Assembly (NCBI RefSeq): GCF_021026375.1
Contig: NZ_JAJNDB010000003.1
Coordinates: forward strand, 248,001 to 312,000
Source of the DNA: Actinomycetospora endophytica
GTDB taxonomy: Bacteria; Actinomycetota; Actinomycetes; Mycobacteriales; Pseudonocardiaceae
Length of the DNA stretch: 64,000 nucleotides
Reading direction: 5' to 3'
Shown: positions 1 to 9,040 of the stretch, piece by piece
Layout: the number at the start of each line of letters is the position of its first letter
Position numbering within the stretch: the first letter of the stretch is position 1
Program-made: the position numbers and the translations under genes
The notes under the pieces: generated by a model
Seen by the model: only the letters and a program-made list of their open reading frames with translations
Databases searched by the model: none
What the model was told of the DNA's origin: nothing

Positions 1-245
1 AGGACGTGGCCCCGTCGCACCCGGTGACCGGGTCGGGGACATCGAGCACCTCCGGCGGCTCGAACACCGCGATCGGTGCCACCGGCTCGACGGGCGGTGA
101 GGTCGCCCTCGTGCCCGCGGGCGGCGCCGAGACCGGGGACGGCAGCACCGAGGGCCACACCGGCTGGTGGGTCGGCGGCGCGTTCCTGGCGGTCGTGGCC
201 GGGCTGGTCACGGCGCGCCGCGTGCGGGTCGCCGGCCGGCGGTGA
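1..245 (+). CDS. 3' end of a membrane-anchored extracytoplasmic protein (5' end outside window)
   Basis: Only the last ~81 codons are present; the frame is open to the left edge, so the gene starts upstream. The visible part is a Gly/Ser/Thr-rich, low-complexity stretch, then one hydrophobic segment (about GAFLAVVAGLV) and a short Arg-rich tail ending GRR. This layout is typical of an exported protein held by a C-terminal membrane anchor with a cytoplasmic basic tail. CopC-like and other wall-associated proteins end this way, but nothing visible identifies the family. It converges on the MBL-fold gene with a 21-base gap. Confidence 0.6.
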   Translation, partial: DVAPSHPVTGSGTSSTSGGSNTAIGATGSTGGEVALVPAGGAETGDGSTEGHTGWWVGGAFLAVVAGLVTARRVRVAGRR

Positions 246-268
246 GCGCGCTCCGGGGGCCGGAGCTC
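244..268. terminator. Short hairpin between convergent genes
   Basis: CTCCGG (251-256) pairs with CCGGAG (260-265) around a GGG loop. GAGC (244-247) can pair with GCTC (265-268) as an overlapping alternative or extension. It overlaps both stop codons and has no T-tract, so terminator function is only plausible. Confidence 0.35.
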
Positions 269-1253
269 AGGGAGTGACGACGCGCGACCCGCCGATCGGC
301 AGGTCCCAGAGGTCGGCACGGTCGCGCCCGGTGCGCCGCCACTCCCGCCGCGTCTGTTCGAGCGGCTCGAGCACCGGCTCCCCGGAGAGCACGAAGGTCC
401 CCCAGTGCACCGGCACCATCCGGCGCGCCCGCAGCGTCCCGGCGGCGCGGACGGCCTCCGTCGGGTCCATGTGGACGCTGCGCAGCAGCGCCCGCGGGCG
501 GTACGCGCCGACCGGGAGCGCCGCGATCTCCAGGCGCCGGTGCCGGGCGGCGATGCGGGACAGGAACGGGCCGTACGCGGTGTCGCCCGCGTGGTAGATC
601 GCGCGGCCGTCGGACCCGGTCACCACCCAGCCGCCCCAGAGACGACGGCAGGTGTCGGTGGCGGTGCGCCGCGACCAGTGCCGGGCCGGCACGAACTCGA
701 CCGACACCGGACCGGTGCGGCCGGACAGCGTCACCGAGGACCACCAGTCGAGCTCGGTGACGTCGGTGAACCCCCGGGCGCGCAGGAAGGGCCCGGTGTT
801 GAGCCCGGCGAGCATCCGGGTCGAGCGCGGGAGCCGGGCGAGCGTGCGGACGTCGAGGTGGTCGTAGTGGTCGTGGCTCAGCAGGACCGCGTCGACGGGC
901 GGGAGCTCCTCGACGGTGCGGCCGGGCGGGGTGAGTCGCCGCGCCGCACCGGGGATGCCGGGTGAGAGCACCGGATCGACCAGGACGGTGACGCCGTCCA
1001 CGTAGAGCAGCGTCGACGCGTGCCCGAGCCAGGTGATCCCGAGCGTCCCGGCGACCGGCTCGGGCAGCGGCGCGTCGGCGGCCACCGGCACCGTCACCGC
1101 GTCGCGGCGCGCGACCTCGTCCCGCGGGAACGACCACCACAGCTGCAGCGCCCCCAGCGGGCCGAGCAGGTGCGAGTCGAGGCGGTGCCGGAAGTCCGGG
1201 GGCGCGGGCTCCCCGGTCCGGTCGGCACCGGCCCGGTTCAGAAGGCCGGCCAC
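267..1253 (-). CDS. MBL-fold metal-dependent hydrolase (UlaG/NAPE-PLD-like)
   Basis: A metallo-beta-lactamase-fold hydrolase of about 328 residues. The fold is shown by TWLGHAS near the N-terminal third, the metal motif SHDHYDHLD, a later ARHWS histidine, the AGDTAYG aspartate segment and a final VHWGTF histidine. This order matches the UlaG / N-acyl-phosphatidylethanolamine phospholipase D-like branch; the substrate cannot be read from sequence. The chosen start is GTG 1253, which overlaps the 3' end of the SCO1664-family gene by 16 bases. The frame has no ATG before the core, so the start is uncertain. Overlap and shared strand suggest co-transcription from the DUF3090 side. Confidence 0.85.
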   Translation of the reverse strand: MAGLLNRAGADRTGEPAPPDFRHRLDSHLLGPLGALQLWWSFPRDEVARRDAVTVPVAADAPLPEPVAGTLGITWLGHASTLLYVDGVTVLVDPVLSPGIPGAARRLTPPGRTVEELPPVDAVLLSHDHYDHLDVRTLARLPRSTRMLAGLNTGPFLRARGFTDVTELDWWSSVTLSGRTGPVSVEFVPARHWSRRTATDTCRRLWGGWVVTGSDGRAIYHAGDTAYGPFLSRIAARHRRLEIAALPVGAYRPRALLRSVHMDPTEAVRAAGTLRARRMVPVHWGTFVLSGEPVLEPLEQTRREWRRTGRDRADLWDLPIGGSRVVTP

Positions 1254-2089
1254 GGGATCGGCGGCCACCCGCCGGACGGGGACGGGAGCTCGTTCGCGTG
1301 CAGCAGGCGGTCCACCCGCGAGCGCAGCGCCTTCACCTCGGCGCGGGTGATGTGGTCGCCGATCTCGTCGCCCAGGGCGGCCGCGTTGCCGGGCGAGAGC
1401 GCGGCGCGCAGCCGTTTCAGCCCCGCCGTGACGTCGTCGTCGAGGGACTCGCCGACCCAGCCCCACAGCACCGTGCGCAGCTTCGTCTCCTGGTGCAGGC
1501 AGATGCCGTGGTCGACGCCGTAGACCCGGCCGTCGGCGCCGGCCAGGACGTGCCCGCCCTTGCGGTCCGCGTTGTTCACGACGACGTCGAGCGCGGCCAT
1601 GGCCCGCAGCGCCGGGTCGTCGGCGTGCACGAGCAGTGCGGGCTCGCCGTCGTCCCCGCGGGCCCGCAGCACCGTCCGCCACCCCGGCCCGACGTCGCGC
1701 GGCGCGAGGATGTCCACGAGCTCGCGCTCCTCGTCGAGCTCGATCCACCGCTGCACCATGCCGGGCCCGAACGGGCCGTCGCGGTGCACCGTCGCGGGCA
1801 CGACCCCGAAGCCGGAGGCCTTGCTGACCAGGTACGTCGCGACCTCGCGACCGGCGAGCGTCCCGTCCGGGAAGTCCCACAGCGGGCGCTCGCCGCGGAC
1901 CGGCTTGTAGACGCACAGGCCCTCGACGCCGTCGAGGGTGACGGTGCAGAGCATCGTCGCGTTGGACGCCTCGGTGATCCGGCCCTGGACCTCGATCTCA
2001 CCGCGGCGCAGCAGGTCCTCGACCTGGTCGACGGTCAGGTCCGCGACGGCGTCGTCGCTGGTGTCCTCGCGCTTCTCGGGACTGGTCAC
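1238..2089 (-). CDS. SCO1664 family protein (PI3/4-kinase-like fold)
   Basis: 283 residues matching an actinobacterial family named after SCO1664, which is related to the phosphatidylinositol 3/4-kinase-like fold. Kinase-like landmarks include CVYKPVRGE near residue 60 (nucleotide-binding Lys), the catalytic-loop-like segment VVNNADRKGGH, and GVDHGICLH resembling the metal-binding Asp region. It begins at GTG 2089, 19 bases after the DUF3090 gene, and its 3' end overlaps the MBL gene. In mycobacteria the equivalent (Rv2133c, as I recall) has the same neighbours. Substrate unknown. Confidence 0.85.
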   Translation of the reverse strand: MTSPEKREDTSDDAVADLTVDQVEDLLRRGEIEVQGRITEASNATMLCTVTLDGVEGLCVYKPVRGERPLWDFPDGTLAGREVATYLVSKASGFGVVPATVHRDGPFGPGMVQRWIELDEERELVDILAPRDVGPGWRTVLRARGDDGEPALLVHADDPALRAMAALDVVVNNADRKGGHVLAGADGRVYGVDHGICLHQETKLRTVLWGWVGESLDDDVTAGLKRLRAALSPGNAAALGDEIGDHITRAEVKALRSRVDRLLHANELPSPSGGWPPIPWPAF

Positions 2090-2108
2090 TCGCCGCTCGA
2101 CACCGGTC

Positions 2109-2678
2109 TCACGACTCCGCGGGGACCCGACGGAAGCCGTTCTGGCGCGGGCAGACGTGGCCCTCGGAGTCCAGCGGCTGGGTGCAGAGGGGGCACAGGC
2201 GGCGGCCGGCGCCGACGACCCGCTCGGCGCGGGTGGCGAAGGCGCGCGCCCGCTCCGGGGAGAGGAAGACGCGCAGCGCGTCCGGGCCCTCGTCGGTGTC
2301 GTCGAGCACCACCGACTCGTCGACCTCCTCCTCGGTGACCGCGAGCAGTTCGACGACGACGCTGCGGGACTCGGCGTCCCAGCCCAGCCCCATCGTCCCG
2401 ACCCGGAACTCCTCCTCGACCGGCACCTCCAGCGGCGAGGTGTCGACCTCGTTCTCCGGCGTGGTGGGCGGGACCTCCGCGCCGAAGCGGCGCGAGACCT
2501 CCTCGAGCAGCGTGCCGATCCGTTCCGAGAGCACCGACACCTGCTGCTTCTCCAGCAGCACCGACACGCGACGCGCCTCCTCGGAGGCCTGCAGGTAGAA
2601 CGAGCGGTCGCCGGGCTCCCCGACCGTGCCGGCGATGAACCGGTCGGGCTGGCGGAAGACGTGGATCACCCTGGGCAT
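2109..2678 (-). CDS. DUF3090 family protein
   Basis: 189 residues matching DUF3090 (Rv2134c-like), an actinobacterial family of unknown function. The N-terminus MPRVIHVFRQPDRF is characteristic. The C-terminus carries a small zinc-ribbon-like CPLC...HVCPRQNGF with Cys/His spaced for one metal. ATG 2678 is preceded by GAGGGG (about 3 bases spacing). It is always found with the neighbouring phosphatase and SCO1664 genes in relatives I know, suggesting a shared process that has not been established. Confidence 0.88.
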   Translation of the reverse strand: MPRVIHVFRQPDRFIAGTVGEPGDRSFYLQASEEARRVSVLLEKQQVSVLSERIGTLLEEVSRRFGAEVPPTTPENEVDTSPLEVPVEEEFRVGTMGLGWDAESRSVVVELLAVTEEEVDESVVLDDTDEGPDALRVFLSPERARAFATRAERVVGAGRRLCPLCTQPLDSEGHVCPRQNGFRRVPAES

Positions 2679-2746
2679 GGCCCCTCGATCATGTCGTGCG
2701 TGGTCGGGTCGGGATGTGCGGGACTCCCGTCGGACTGGACTGGCGG

Positions 2747-3469
2747 TCAGTTTACGCCGGTGGACCCGCCGACCACCGCCTCGGAGCCGTCGTCCGCGGC
2801 CCCCTCGGCGCCCTCCTCCGGCTTGTCCTCGTCGGGCTTGGGGACCAACGACGACAGGTCACCACCGGTGTCGTTGACGCGCACGACGAAGGGCCGCGTC
2901 GGGGTGTAGCTGATCACACTGATCGAGCAGGGATCGACCGAGATGCGCTGGAACGAGTCCAGGTGCAGCCCGAGCGCATCCGCGATCACCGACTTGATCA
3001 CGTCGCCGTGGCTGCACACGACCCACAGCGCCTTCGGGCCGTGCTCCTCGGCGATGCGCGCGGCGTGGCGGCGCACCGCGGCGACGCTGCGGTGCTGCAT
3101 GTGCGCCAGCCCCTCGCCGCCGGGGAACACCGCGGCGGACGGGTGGGCCTGGACGACCTTCCAGAGGTCCTCCTTGCCCAGCTCGCCGAGCGTCTTGCCG
3201 GTCCAGTCGCCGTAGTCGACCTCGGAGAGCTCGTCGTCGACGACGGCGGTCAGGCCGCGTGCCTCGAGCAGGGGGGCGACGGTCTCCTCGCAGCGCTGCA
3301 GCGGCGAGCGCACGACGGCGGCGAGCGGGAGGACGGCGAGGCGGTCGACCAGGGACTTGGCCTGGGTGCGCCCGTGGTCGTCGAGGCCCACTCCGGTGGA
3401 GCGGCCGGCCAGGACCCCCGAGACGTTCGCCGTGGAGCGTCCGTGCCGGAGGAGGATCACCGTGGTCAC
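2747..3469 (-). CDS. Histidine phosphatase family protein (MSMEG_4193-type phosphomutase-like)
   Basis: 240 residues of the histidine phosphatase (phosphoglycerate mutase-like) superfamily. RHG at 8-10 supplies the phospho-accepting His9, Glu83 is the likely general acid, and His154 in CSHGD is the second catalytic His. The last ~40 residues are acidic and Ser/Gly-rich, beyond the fold. GTG 3469 lies 8 bases after TAGGGT (3483-3478), suggesting a leaderless transcript separate from uppP. Orthologues (Rv2135c) are annotated as phosphomutases, but the substrate is not deducible here. Confidence 0.9.
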   Translation of the reverse strand: MTTVILLRHGRSTANVSGVLAGRSTGVGLDDHGRTQAKSLVDRLAVLPLAAVVRSPLQRCEETVAPLLEARGLTAVVDDELSEVDYGDWTGKTLGELGKEDLWKVVQAHPSAAVFPGGEGLAHMQHRSVAAVRRHAARIAEEHGPKALWVVCSHGDVIKSVIADALGLHLDSFQRISVDPCSISVISYTPTRPFVVRVNDTGGDLSSLVPKPDEDKPEEGAEGAADDGSEAVVGGSTGVN

Positions 3470-3477
3470 GTCCGCCC

Positions 3478-3483
3478 ACCCTA
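3478..3483 (-). promoter_or_regulatory. -10 hexamer for the phosphatase gene
   Basis: TAGGGT on the minus strand, 8 bases before GTG 3469. It fits the TANNNT pattern of leaderless actinobacterial promoters; no clear -35 is seen. Confidence 0.5.
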
Positions 3484-3493
3484 ACGGCCGCCG

Positions 3494-4324
3494 TCAGACC
3501 GCGGCGATCATCCCGCCCGAGACGGCGAGCAGCACCAGCAGGCCGAGGATCACGCGGTACCAGACGAACAGGTACACGGTGTGCTGCTCGACGTAGCGCA
3601 GCAGCCACGCGATCGAGGCGTAGCCCACGACGAACGCGACGACGGTGGCCACCACCATCTGCGCCGGCGTGGGCTGGGCGCCCGGGCCGGAGGTGTCGGC
3701 GATGTCGGGCAGCGAGAACAGCCCGGCCGCGGTCACCGCGGGGATGGCGAGCAGGAAGCTGAAGCGCACCGCGGCCGGTCGCTGCAGGCCGAGGAAGAGC
3801 CCGGCCGACACCGTACCGCCCGAGCGCGAGACCCCCGGCAGCAGCGCGAGCGCCTGGGCGAGGCCCATGAGCACGCCGTCGCGCAGCGTCAGGTCCTCGA
3901 CCGGTCGGCGCTGACGGCCGTAGCGCTCGGCCAGCCCCAGGACCACGCCGAAGACGATGAGCGAGGTCCCGATGAGCCACAGGTTGCGCGCCGGACCCTC
4001 GATCGCGTGCTTGAACAGCACGCCGAGGATGCTGATCGGCAGCGTGCCGATGATCACGTACCAGGCCAGCCGGTAGTCCAGGCCCCGCGCGTTCCGGTCC
4101 CGCAGCCCCGCGAACCAGGCCTTGATCAGTCGCCAGATGTCCGGCCAGAAGTAGATGAGGACCGCGGCCTCGGTGCCCAGCTGGGTGACCGCGGTGAACG
4201 CGGAGCCCGCGTCGTTGGCGAAGAAGACCTCCGCGACGATCCGCAGGTGGCCCGACGACGAGATCGGGAGGAACTCGGTCAGCCCCTGGACGAGTCCCAG
4301 GACGATTGCCTCGAGCCAGCTCAT
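3494..4324 (-). CDS. uppP: Undecaprenyl-diphosphatase
   Basis: 276 residues. Integral membrane phosphatase that dephosphorylates undecaprenyl pyrophosphate, recycling the lipid carrier for peptidoglycan and wall polymers. Both family signatures are present: [10 protein letters not shown] at 17-26 and PGVSRSGG at 163-170, with about eight hydrophobic helices. The ATG at 4324 gives the usual [10 protein letters not shown] start; an in-frame GTG two codons upstream (4330) is an alternative and sits 9 bases after TACCGT (4345-4340). It is divergent from the aldo/keto reductase and upstream of the phosphatase, as in mycobacteria. Confidence 0.95.
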   Translation of the reverse strand: MSWLEAIVLGLVQGLTEFLPISSSGHLRIVAEVFFANDAGSAFTAVTQLGTEAAVLIYFWPDIWRLIKAWFAGLRDRNARGLDYRLAWYVIIGTLPISILGVLFKHAIEGPARNLWLIGTSLIVFGVVLGLAERYGRQRRPVEDLTLRDGVLMGLAQALALLPGVSRSGGTVSAGLFLGLQRPAAVRFSFLLAIPAVTAAGLFSLPDIADTSGPGAQPTPAQMVVATVVAFVVGYASIAWLLRYVEQHTVYLFVWYRVILGLLVLLAVSGGMIAAV

Positions 4325-4417
4325 CTGCACGGGGACGGGACGGTAACGGACGAGCGGAACATCCCGGTTGCGGTGGGGTCCCGGCCCGGCGTCCGCGCCG
4401 AGCGGCGTCGCGCCCCC

Positions 4418-4423
4418 TATCCT
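4418..4423 (+). promoter_or_regulatory. -10 hexamer for the aldo/keto reductase gene
   Basis: TATCCT ends 8 bases before GTG 4432, consistent with transcription starting at or next to the start codon. No convincing ribosome binding site precedes this GTG. Confidence 0.5.
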
Positions 4424-4431
4424 GCTGCGCC

Positions 4432-5439
4432 GTGGAACAGCGACGCGTCGGCGCCAGCGGGCTGCGGGTCTCCCGGCTCGCGCTGGGCACGATGACCTGG
4501 GGTCGCGACACCGACGCCGACGAGGCGGGCGCGTCGCTGCTGGCGTTCCTCGACGCGGGCGGCACGCTCGTCGACACCGCCGACGTCTACGGCGACGGCG
4601 AGGCGGAGGCGATCCTCGGCGGGCTGTTCGCCGACGTGATCCCCCGCACGGAGGTCGTCCTCGCGACGAAGGGCGGGGCCCGCCGCGAGGACGGGCCGTT
4701 CGGCGGCGGGGCGTCGCGGTCGTCGCTGCTCGCCTCGCTCGACGCGTCCCTGGACCGGATGGGCACCGACTACGTCGATCTCTGGCAGCTGCACGCCTGG
4801 GACCCCGAGGTCCCGCTCGACGAGACCCTCTCCGCCGTCGATCTCGCGGTCTCCTCCGGCCGGGTCCGCTACGCCGGCGTCGCCAACTACGCGGGCTGGC
4901 AGCTCGCGGCCGCCGCCCGCTCGGCCGGCCTGCCGCTGGTGAGCGTGCAGTCGGAGTACTCACTGCTCGACCGGGGTGTCGAGGACGAGGTGCTGCCGGC
5001 CGCCACGTACCACGGGATGGGCCTGCTGCCCTGGGGCCCGCTCGGGCGCGGGGTGCTCACCGGGAAGTACCGCGACGGCACGCCCAACGACTCCCGGGGC
5101 GCCTCCGCGCACCTCGGCCCCTACGTCGGGCGCCACCGGACCGACCGCGCCGCCCGGATCGTCCAGGCCGTGGTCACCGCCGCGCACGGCCTCGGGACCT
5201 CCCCGCTCGCCGTCGCGCTCGCCTGGGTGCGGGACCGGCCGGGGGTGGTGGCGCCCGTGGTCGGGGCCCGCGACGGGGCGCAGCTGCTCGGGTCGCTCGC
5301 CGCCGAGGAGCTCACGCTGCCGCCGGCCATCCGCGGGGCCCTCGACGACGTGTCCTCGGCGCCGCTCGTCCCCGTGCCCTCCGGAGACCCCGGGACCGAC
5401 GGGGTGATGGTGGAAGACGAGCCCGCCCCCTGGACATGA
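4432..5439 (+). CDS. Aldo/keto reductase
   Basis: 335 residues, NADPH-dependent (alpha/beta)8-barrel oxidoreductase. The catalytic tetrad is recognisable: Asp and Tyr in DTADVYG, Lys in LATKGG, His in LWQLHAWD. The NADP-binding end is represented by [12 protein letters not shown]. Start chosen at GTG 4432 because the motif [10 protein letters not shown] begins the family there and a -10 lies just upstream; the frame is open further upstream without family similarity. Followed 71 bases later by the DUF5703 gene on the same strand. Natural substrate unknown. Confidence 0.92.
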   Translation: MEQRRVGASGLRVSRLALGTMTWGRDTDADEAGASLLAFLDAGGTLVDTADVYGDGEAEAILGGLFADVIPRTEVVLATKGGARREDGPFGGGASRSSLLASLDASLDRMGTDYVDLWQLHAWDPEVPLDETLSAVDLAVSSGRVRYAGVANYAGWQLAAAARSAGLPLVSVQSEYSLLDRGVEDEVLPAATYHGMGLLPWGPLGRGVLTGKYRDGTPNDSRGASAHLGPYVGRHRTDRAARIVQAVVTAAHGLGTSPLAVALAWVRDRPGVVAPVVGARDGAQLLGSLAAEELTLPPAIRGALDDVSSAPLVPVPSGDPGTDGVMVEDEPAPWT

Positions 5440-5510
5440 GCCGACGAGTCCTGCCGCCGCCGTCGCGCAGGACGTACGGTGGTTGCCGGACAGCGACCTG
5501 GAGGTTGCCC

Positions 5511-5759
5511 GTGAGTGACGCGACGGGGCTCGACCCCTCACAGGTGGCCCTCGAACCCGGCGTGGTCGAGGGCGACTGGGAGTACCAGCCGGTGCGCCTC
5601 CCGCCGGACGTGTCGCGGCTCTCGGCGACCACCGAGCTCGGGCTGCGCTCGCAGTTCGGCGGGTGGGAGCTCGCGCGGACGCTGCTCTACGCCGACGGCA
5701 CCCGGAAGGTCTGGTTGCGGCGCAAGCTCTCCCGTCGGCTCGGGGCCCTCTCCGCCTGA
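5511..5759 (+). CDS. DUF5703 family protein
   Basis: 82-residue soluble protein of the actinobacterial DUF5703 family (Rv2137c-like by memory). Key features are the WEYQPVRLP segment, a Leu-rich middle and ADGTRKVWLRRKL near the C-terminus. GTG 5511 follows GGAGG at 5500-5504 (6 bases), and TACGGT at 5475-5480 could be its own -10. It sits beside uppP-cluster genes as in other actinobacteria. No function is known. Confidence 0.85.
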   Translation: MSDATGLDPSQVALEPGVVEGDWEYQPVRLPPDVSRLSATTELGLRSQFGGWELARTLLYADGTRKVWLRRKLSRRLGALSA

Positions 5760-5841
5760 GCCTCCGGGCTATGGCCGAGCCGGCCCTGCCGCCTTGTCGC
5801 GGGCTTTCGCGCCCGCCCGGGCGCCGGAGGCCACGACAAGG
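5760..5841. terminator. Structured convergent intergenic region with interlocking complementarities
   Basis: Two 8-base complementary pairs interlock: GCCTCCGG (5760-5767) with CCGGAGGC (5824-5831), and CCTTGTCG (5792-5799) with CGACAAGG (5834-5841). A small CGGGC/GCCCG hairpin (5800-5804/5811-5815) lies between. The order A-B-A'-B' is pseudoknot topology, or two alternative hairpins. It probably terminates one or both convergent genes. Confidence 0.4.
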
Positions 5842-5867
5842 GCTGGGCGGCCGAGGTGCCGGGCCGC

Positions 5868-6824
5868 TCAGGGCGTGACGACCACGCGACCCGTCGTCGT
5901 GCGCGCGGCGATCGCGTCGAGGGCGTCGGGCAGGTCGGCCAGCGCGTACTCCGCGCCCACCAGCGGATCGATCGCGCGGCGCGCCCACAGCGCCTCGAGC
6001 TCCCGCTGCCACGCGTCCACGAGTTCCGGCGCGCGCTTGCGGTAGGCGGCCCAGTGCACGCCGATCACGTCGTAGTTCTTGACCAGCGCGTGGTTGGTCG
6101 GGGCGTCGGCGATCCGTCCGCCGGCGAACCCGATCACCAGGAGCCGACCCTCCCACGCGGTCACCCGGCGGGAGGCGTCGAAGGTGTCGCCGCCGACCGG
6201 GTCGTAGACGACGTCGGCGCCGCGCCCGTCGGTGAGGTCCTTCACCGCAGGGATGAGCGCATCGGGGGCGCCGTCGAGCACGATCACCTCGTGCGCCCCG
6301 AGACGACGGGCCACCTCGGCCTTGTCGGCCGACCCGACCGTCGCGATCACCCGGGCACCCGCCGCCACGCCGAGCTGGACCGCCGCCGCCCCCACCCCGC
6401 CGGCGGCCGCGTGCACGAGCAGGGTCTCCCCCGCGCGCAGCGAGGTCCGGTGGTGCAGCGCGCACCACCCGGTCTGGTACGCCACGAAGAACCCGGAGGC
6501 CTGCGCCGCCGTCATGCCCTCGGGCCACGGGTGCCAGGAGCTCAGCACGGCCTGCTCGGCGTACCCGCCGTGCGGCATGACGACGGGGCCGAAGATCCGC
6601 TCTCCCGTCGTCGGGTCGGTGCCCGCGACCTCGAGGCCCGGGGTGAACGGCAGCGGCGGCTTCTCCTGGTACGTGCCCCGGCAGTAGAGGATGTCGGCGA
6701 AGTTGACCGACGCCGCCTCGACCGCCACGAGCCGTTCTCCGTCGCCAGCGACCGGGTCGGGGAGGTCGGTGAGCTCCAGCACCTCGCGCGGCTCGCCGAA
6801 CCGCGGCACCGTCCAGCCCCGCAC
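5868..6824 (-). CDS. NADPH:quinone oxidoreductase / zinc-binding dehydrogenase-like MDR protein
   Basis: 318 residues of the medium-chain dehydrogenase/reductase superfamily. An N-terminal GroES-like half contains VEAASVNFADILYCRG, followed by a Rossmann half with HAAAGGVGAAAVQLG for NADPH. The Cys/His zinc ligands of alcohol dehydrogenases are absent, pointing to the quinone-reductase (Qor) branch. GTG 6824 shares one base with the upstream SDR stop (TAGTG), so translation is probably coupled. Substrate unknown. Confidence 0.9.
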   Translation of the reverse strand: MRGWTVPRFGEPREVLELTDLPDPVAGDGERLVAVEAASVNFADILYCRGTYQEKPPLPFTPGLEVAGTDPTTGERIFGPVVMPHGGYAEQAVLSSWHPWPEGMTAAQASGFFVAYQTGWCALHHRTSLRAGETLLVHAAAGGVGAAAVQLGVAAGARVIATVGSADKAEVARRLGAHEVIVLDGAPDALIPAVKDLTDGRGADVVYDPVGGDTFDASRRVTAWEGRLLVIGFAGGRIADAPTNHALVKNYDVIGVHWAAYRKRAPELVDAWQRELEALWARRAIDPLVGAEYALADLPDALDAIAARTTTGRVVVTP

Positions 6825-7594
6825 TAGCCCTCCCAGGCGAGCTGCGGCGGCTCGTCGCCGGTCTTGGGCCCCGGCACCCCGCGGAACGCGTACGGGCCGG
6901 GGTCCCGGCCGGGCTGGACGTACCAGCACTCGCCCGCCTTGCCGTCGGCGAGCATCCGCTCCACCGCGTCGGCCACGTCGCCGGCGTCGAGCAGCGGGAA
7001 CCCGGCGAACTGGTCGCGCAGGTGGGCGATCAGCGCGGTGTCGGCGAACCCGGGGCACAGCGCCATCGCCCGGATACCCTCGGGCGCGAGCGTGGCGGCG
7101 GCCGAGCGGACGTAGCCGACGACGGCGTGCTTGGTCAGCGTGTAGATCGCGTCGCCGGGCAGCGGCACCAGGCCGGCCAGCGACGCCGTCGCGATGATCG
7201 TCCCGCCGCCCGCGCGCCGGAGGGCGGGGACGGCCGCGGTCAGGCCGAAGACCACGTGGTCGACGTTCACCCCGACGACGCGGCGGTAGGCCTCGGTGTC
7301 GAGGTCGGTGATCCCGGACTGGCCGCCCACCGAGCCCGCGTTGAGGTGCACGAGGTCCAGGCGCCCGCCCCAGGTCTCGGCCTCGGCGACGGCGGCGGAC
7401 ATCGCGGCCTCGGAGGTGACGTCGCAGGCGATGGCCAGTCCCTCGACCTCCGCGGCGACCGCGGCGGCGGCCACCGCGTCCCGGTCGACGACGGCGACGC
7501 GCGCACCCGCCGTCGCCAATCGGCGGGCGACGGCCGCGCCGATGCCGGACGCGCCCCCGGTGACCAGGGCGACGGAGCCCTCGGTGATCAGCAT
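6824..7594 (-). CDS. SDR family oxidoreductase
   Basis: 256 residues, classical short-chain dehydrogenase. Cofactor motif TGGASGIG near residue 13, the LNAGS stabilising motif, Ser in IIATASLAG, and the catalytic YTLTK dyad are all present. ATG 7594 overlaps the end of the M20 peptidase gene by 7 bases, and its TAG stop overlaps the next GTG by one base, so it is the middle gene of a coupled three-gene operon. Peptidase plus SDR plus quinone reductase could form a small-molecule catabolic route, which is inference. Confidence 0.92.
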   Translation of the reverse strand: MLITEGSVALVTGGASGIGAAVARRLATAGARVAVVDRDAVAAAAVAAEVEGLAIACDVTSEAAMSAAVAEAETWGGRLDLVHLNAGSVGGQSGITDLDTEAYRRVVGVNVDHVVFGLTAAVPALRRAGGGTIIATASLAGLVPLPGDAIYTLTKHAVVGYVRSAAATLAPEGIRAMALCPGFADTALIAHLRDQFAGFPLLDAGDVADAVERMLADGKAGECWYVQPGRDPGPYAFRGVPGPKTGDEPPQLAWEG

Positions 7595-8940
7595 GTCCGC
7601 AGGATCCTCTCCAGCACCCGGGTCCCGAAGTGCAGTGCGTCGACCGGCACCCGCTCGTCGATGCCGTGGAACAGGGCGGTGAAGTCGAGGTCCGGGGGCA
7701 GGCGCAGCGGGGCGAACCCGAAGCAGCGCATCCCGAGTTTCACGAACGCCTTCGCGTCGGTGCCGCCGGACATCATGTAGGGCAGCGTGCGGGCGTCGTC
7801 GTCCTCGGCCTTCACGGCGGCGGTGATGGTGTCGACGAGGTCGCCGTCGAACCCGGTCTCGACCGCCTCGAGGTTGCGGATCCACTCCCGCTCGACATCC
7901 GGGCCGAGGATCTCGTCGAGCTCGCGCTCGAACGCCTCCTGACGCCCCGGCAGGACGCGGCAGTCGACCGTGGCCTCGGCGACCGACGGGATGACGTTGG
8001 CCTTGTAGCCGGCGGAGAGCATCGTCGGGTTGGCGGTGTCGCGGGTGGTGGCACCGACGACGCGGGCCACCCCGCCCAGCTTGGCGACCGCGCCATCGAG
8101 GGCCGCGGCGGACTCCGTCGGGAACTCGATCCCGGTCAGCGTCGTGACCTCGTCGAAGAAGCCCTGCACGGTGTCGGTGAGCGTGAGCGGGAACCGGTGA
8201 CGACCCAGCCGCGCGACGGCCTCGGACAGGACCGTCACGGCGTTCTCGTCGTGGATCATCGAGCCGTGCCCGGGGCGGGAGCGCACCCGAAGCTTCATCC
8301 AGGCGATCGACTTCTCGGCGGTCATCACCGGATAGACGCGGACGTCCTCCCCGAGCGTCACCGAGAACCCGCCCACCTCGCCGAGGGCCTCGGTGCAGCC
8401 CTCGAAGAGGTCCGGCCGGTGCTCGGCGAGCCAGTGCGAGCCGTACGCGCCGCCCGCCTCCTCGTCGGCGAGGAACGCGAACACGAGATCCCGCGGCGGC
8501 ACCACGCCCTCGGCTTTGAACTGGCGCGCGAGCGCCAGGATCATCGCGTCCATGTCCTTCATGTCGACCGCGCCGCGACCCCAGACGTAGCCCTCGCGCA
8601 CCGCGCCGGAGAGCGGGTGGACCGACCACTCGTCCGCGGCGAAGGGCACGACGTCGAGGTGACCGTGCACGAGCAGCGCCGGCCGTGACGGGTCGGCGCC
8701 TTTCAGACGGCAGAAGACGTTGTGCCGGCCCGGTGCTCCCGACTCGACGACCTCGGTCTCGTACCCGACCTCACGCAGCTTCGCGTCGACGTAGGCGGCG
8801 GCCTCGGCCTCGCCCGTGGTGGTCTCGAGCTCGCCGGTGTTGCTGCTGTCGATCTGGATCAGCTCGCTCGTGAGCTGCACGACCTCGTCCTCGGCGGCGC
8901 TGCCTGTCCGGGTCGAGCTCCGCTGCGCTCCGTCTCCCAT
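7588..8940 (-). CDS. M20/M25/M40 family metallopeptidase
   Basis: About 450 residues, the length of M20 dipeptidase/deacylase enzymes. Di-zinc ligands and catalytic residues are visible in order: HGHLDVVP, GRGAVDMKDMD, the ADEEAGG Glu pair, and a C-terminal SGGTDAK region before the last metal His (ALFHGIDE). ATG 8940 is preferred over ATG 8949 because AGAGG (8954-8950) stands 9 bases before it but touches the upstream ATG. First gene of the operon with the SDR and quinone reductase. It could act on dipeptides or N-acyl amino acids. Confidence 0.92.
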   Translation of the reverse strand: MGDGAQRSSTRTGSAAEDEVVQLTSELIQIDSSNTGELETTTGEAEAAAYVDAKLREVGYETEVVESGAPGRHNVFCRLKGADPSRPALLVHGHLDVVPFAADEWSVHPLSGAVREGYVWGRGAVDMKDMDAMILALARQFKAEGVVPPRDLVFAFLADEEAGGAYGSHWLAEHRPDLFEGCTEALGEVGGFSVTLGEDVRVYPVMTAEKSIAWMKLRVRSRPGHGSMIHDENAVTVLSEAVARLGRHRFPLTLTDTVQGFFDEVTTLTGIEFPTESAAALDGAVAKLGGVARVVGATTRDTANPTMLSAGYKANVIPSVAEATVDCRVLPGRQEAFERELDEILGPDVEREWIRNLEAVETGFDGDLVDTITAAVKAEDDDARTLPYMMSGGTDAKAFVKLGMRCFGFAPLRLPPDLDFTALFHGIDERVPVDALHFGTRVLERILRTC

Positions 8941-9022
8941 GCGCCGCATCCTCTCACTGCGCCGACGGGCCGCAGCGCCGCTGGAGAACCTGACCCGGTG
9001 TGATCGTCGCGGCGGGGGGCTG

Positions 9023-9028
9023 TAAGCT
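9023..9028 (+). promoter_or_regulatory. -10 hexamer of the tRNA-Leu gene
   Basis: TAAGCT, 12 bases before the first base of the mature tRNA. Good match to the TANNNT consensus. Confidence 0.55.
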
Positions 9029-9040
9029 TTCCCCTCGCAG

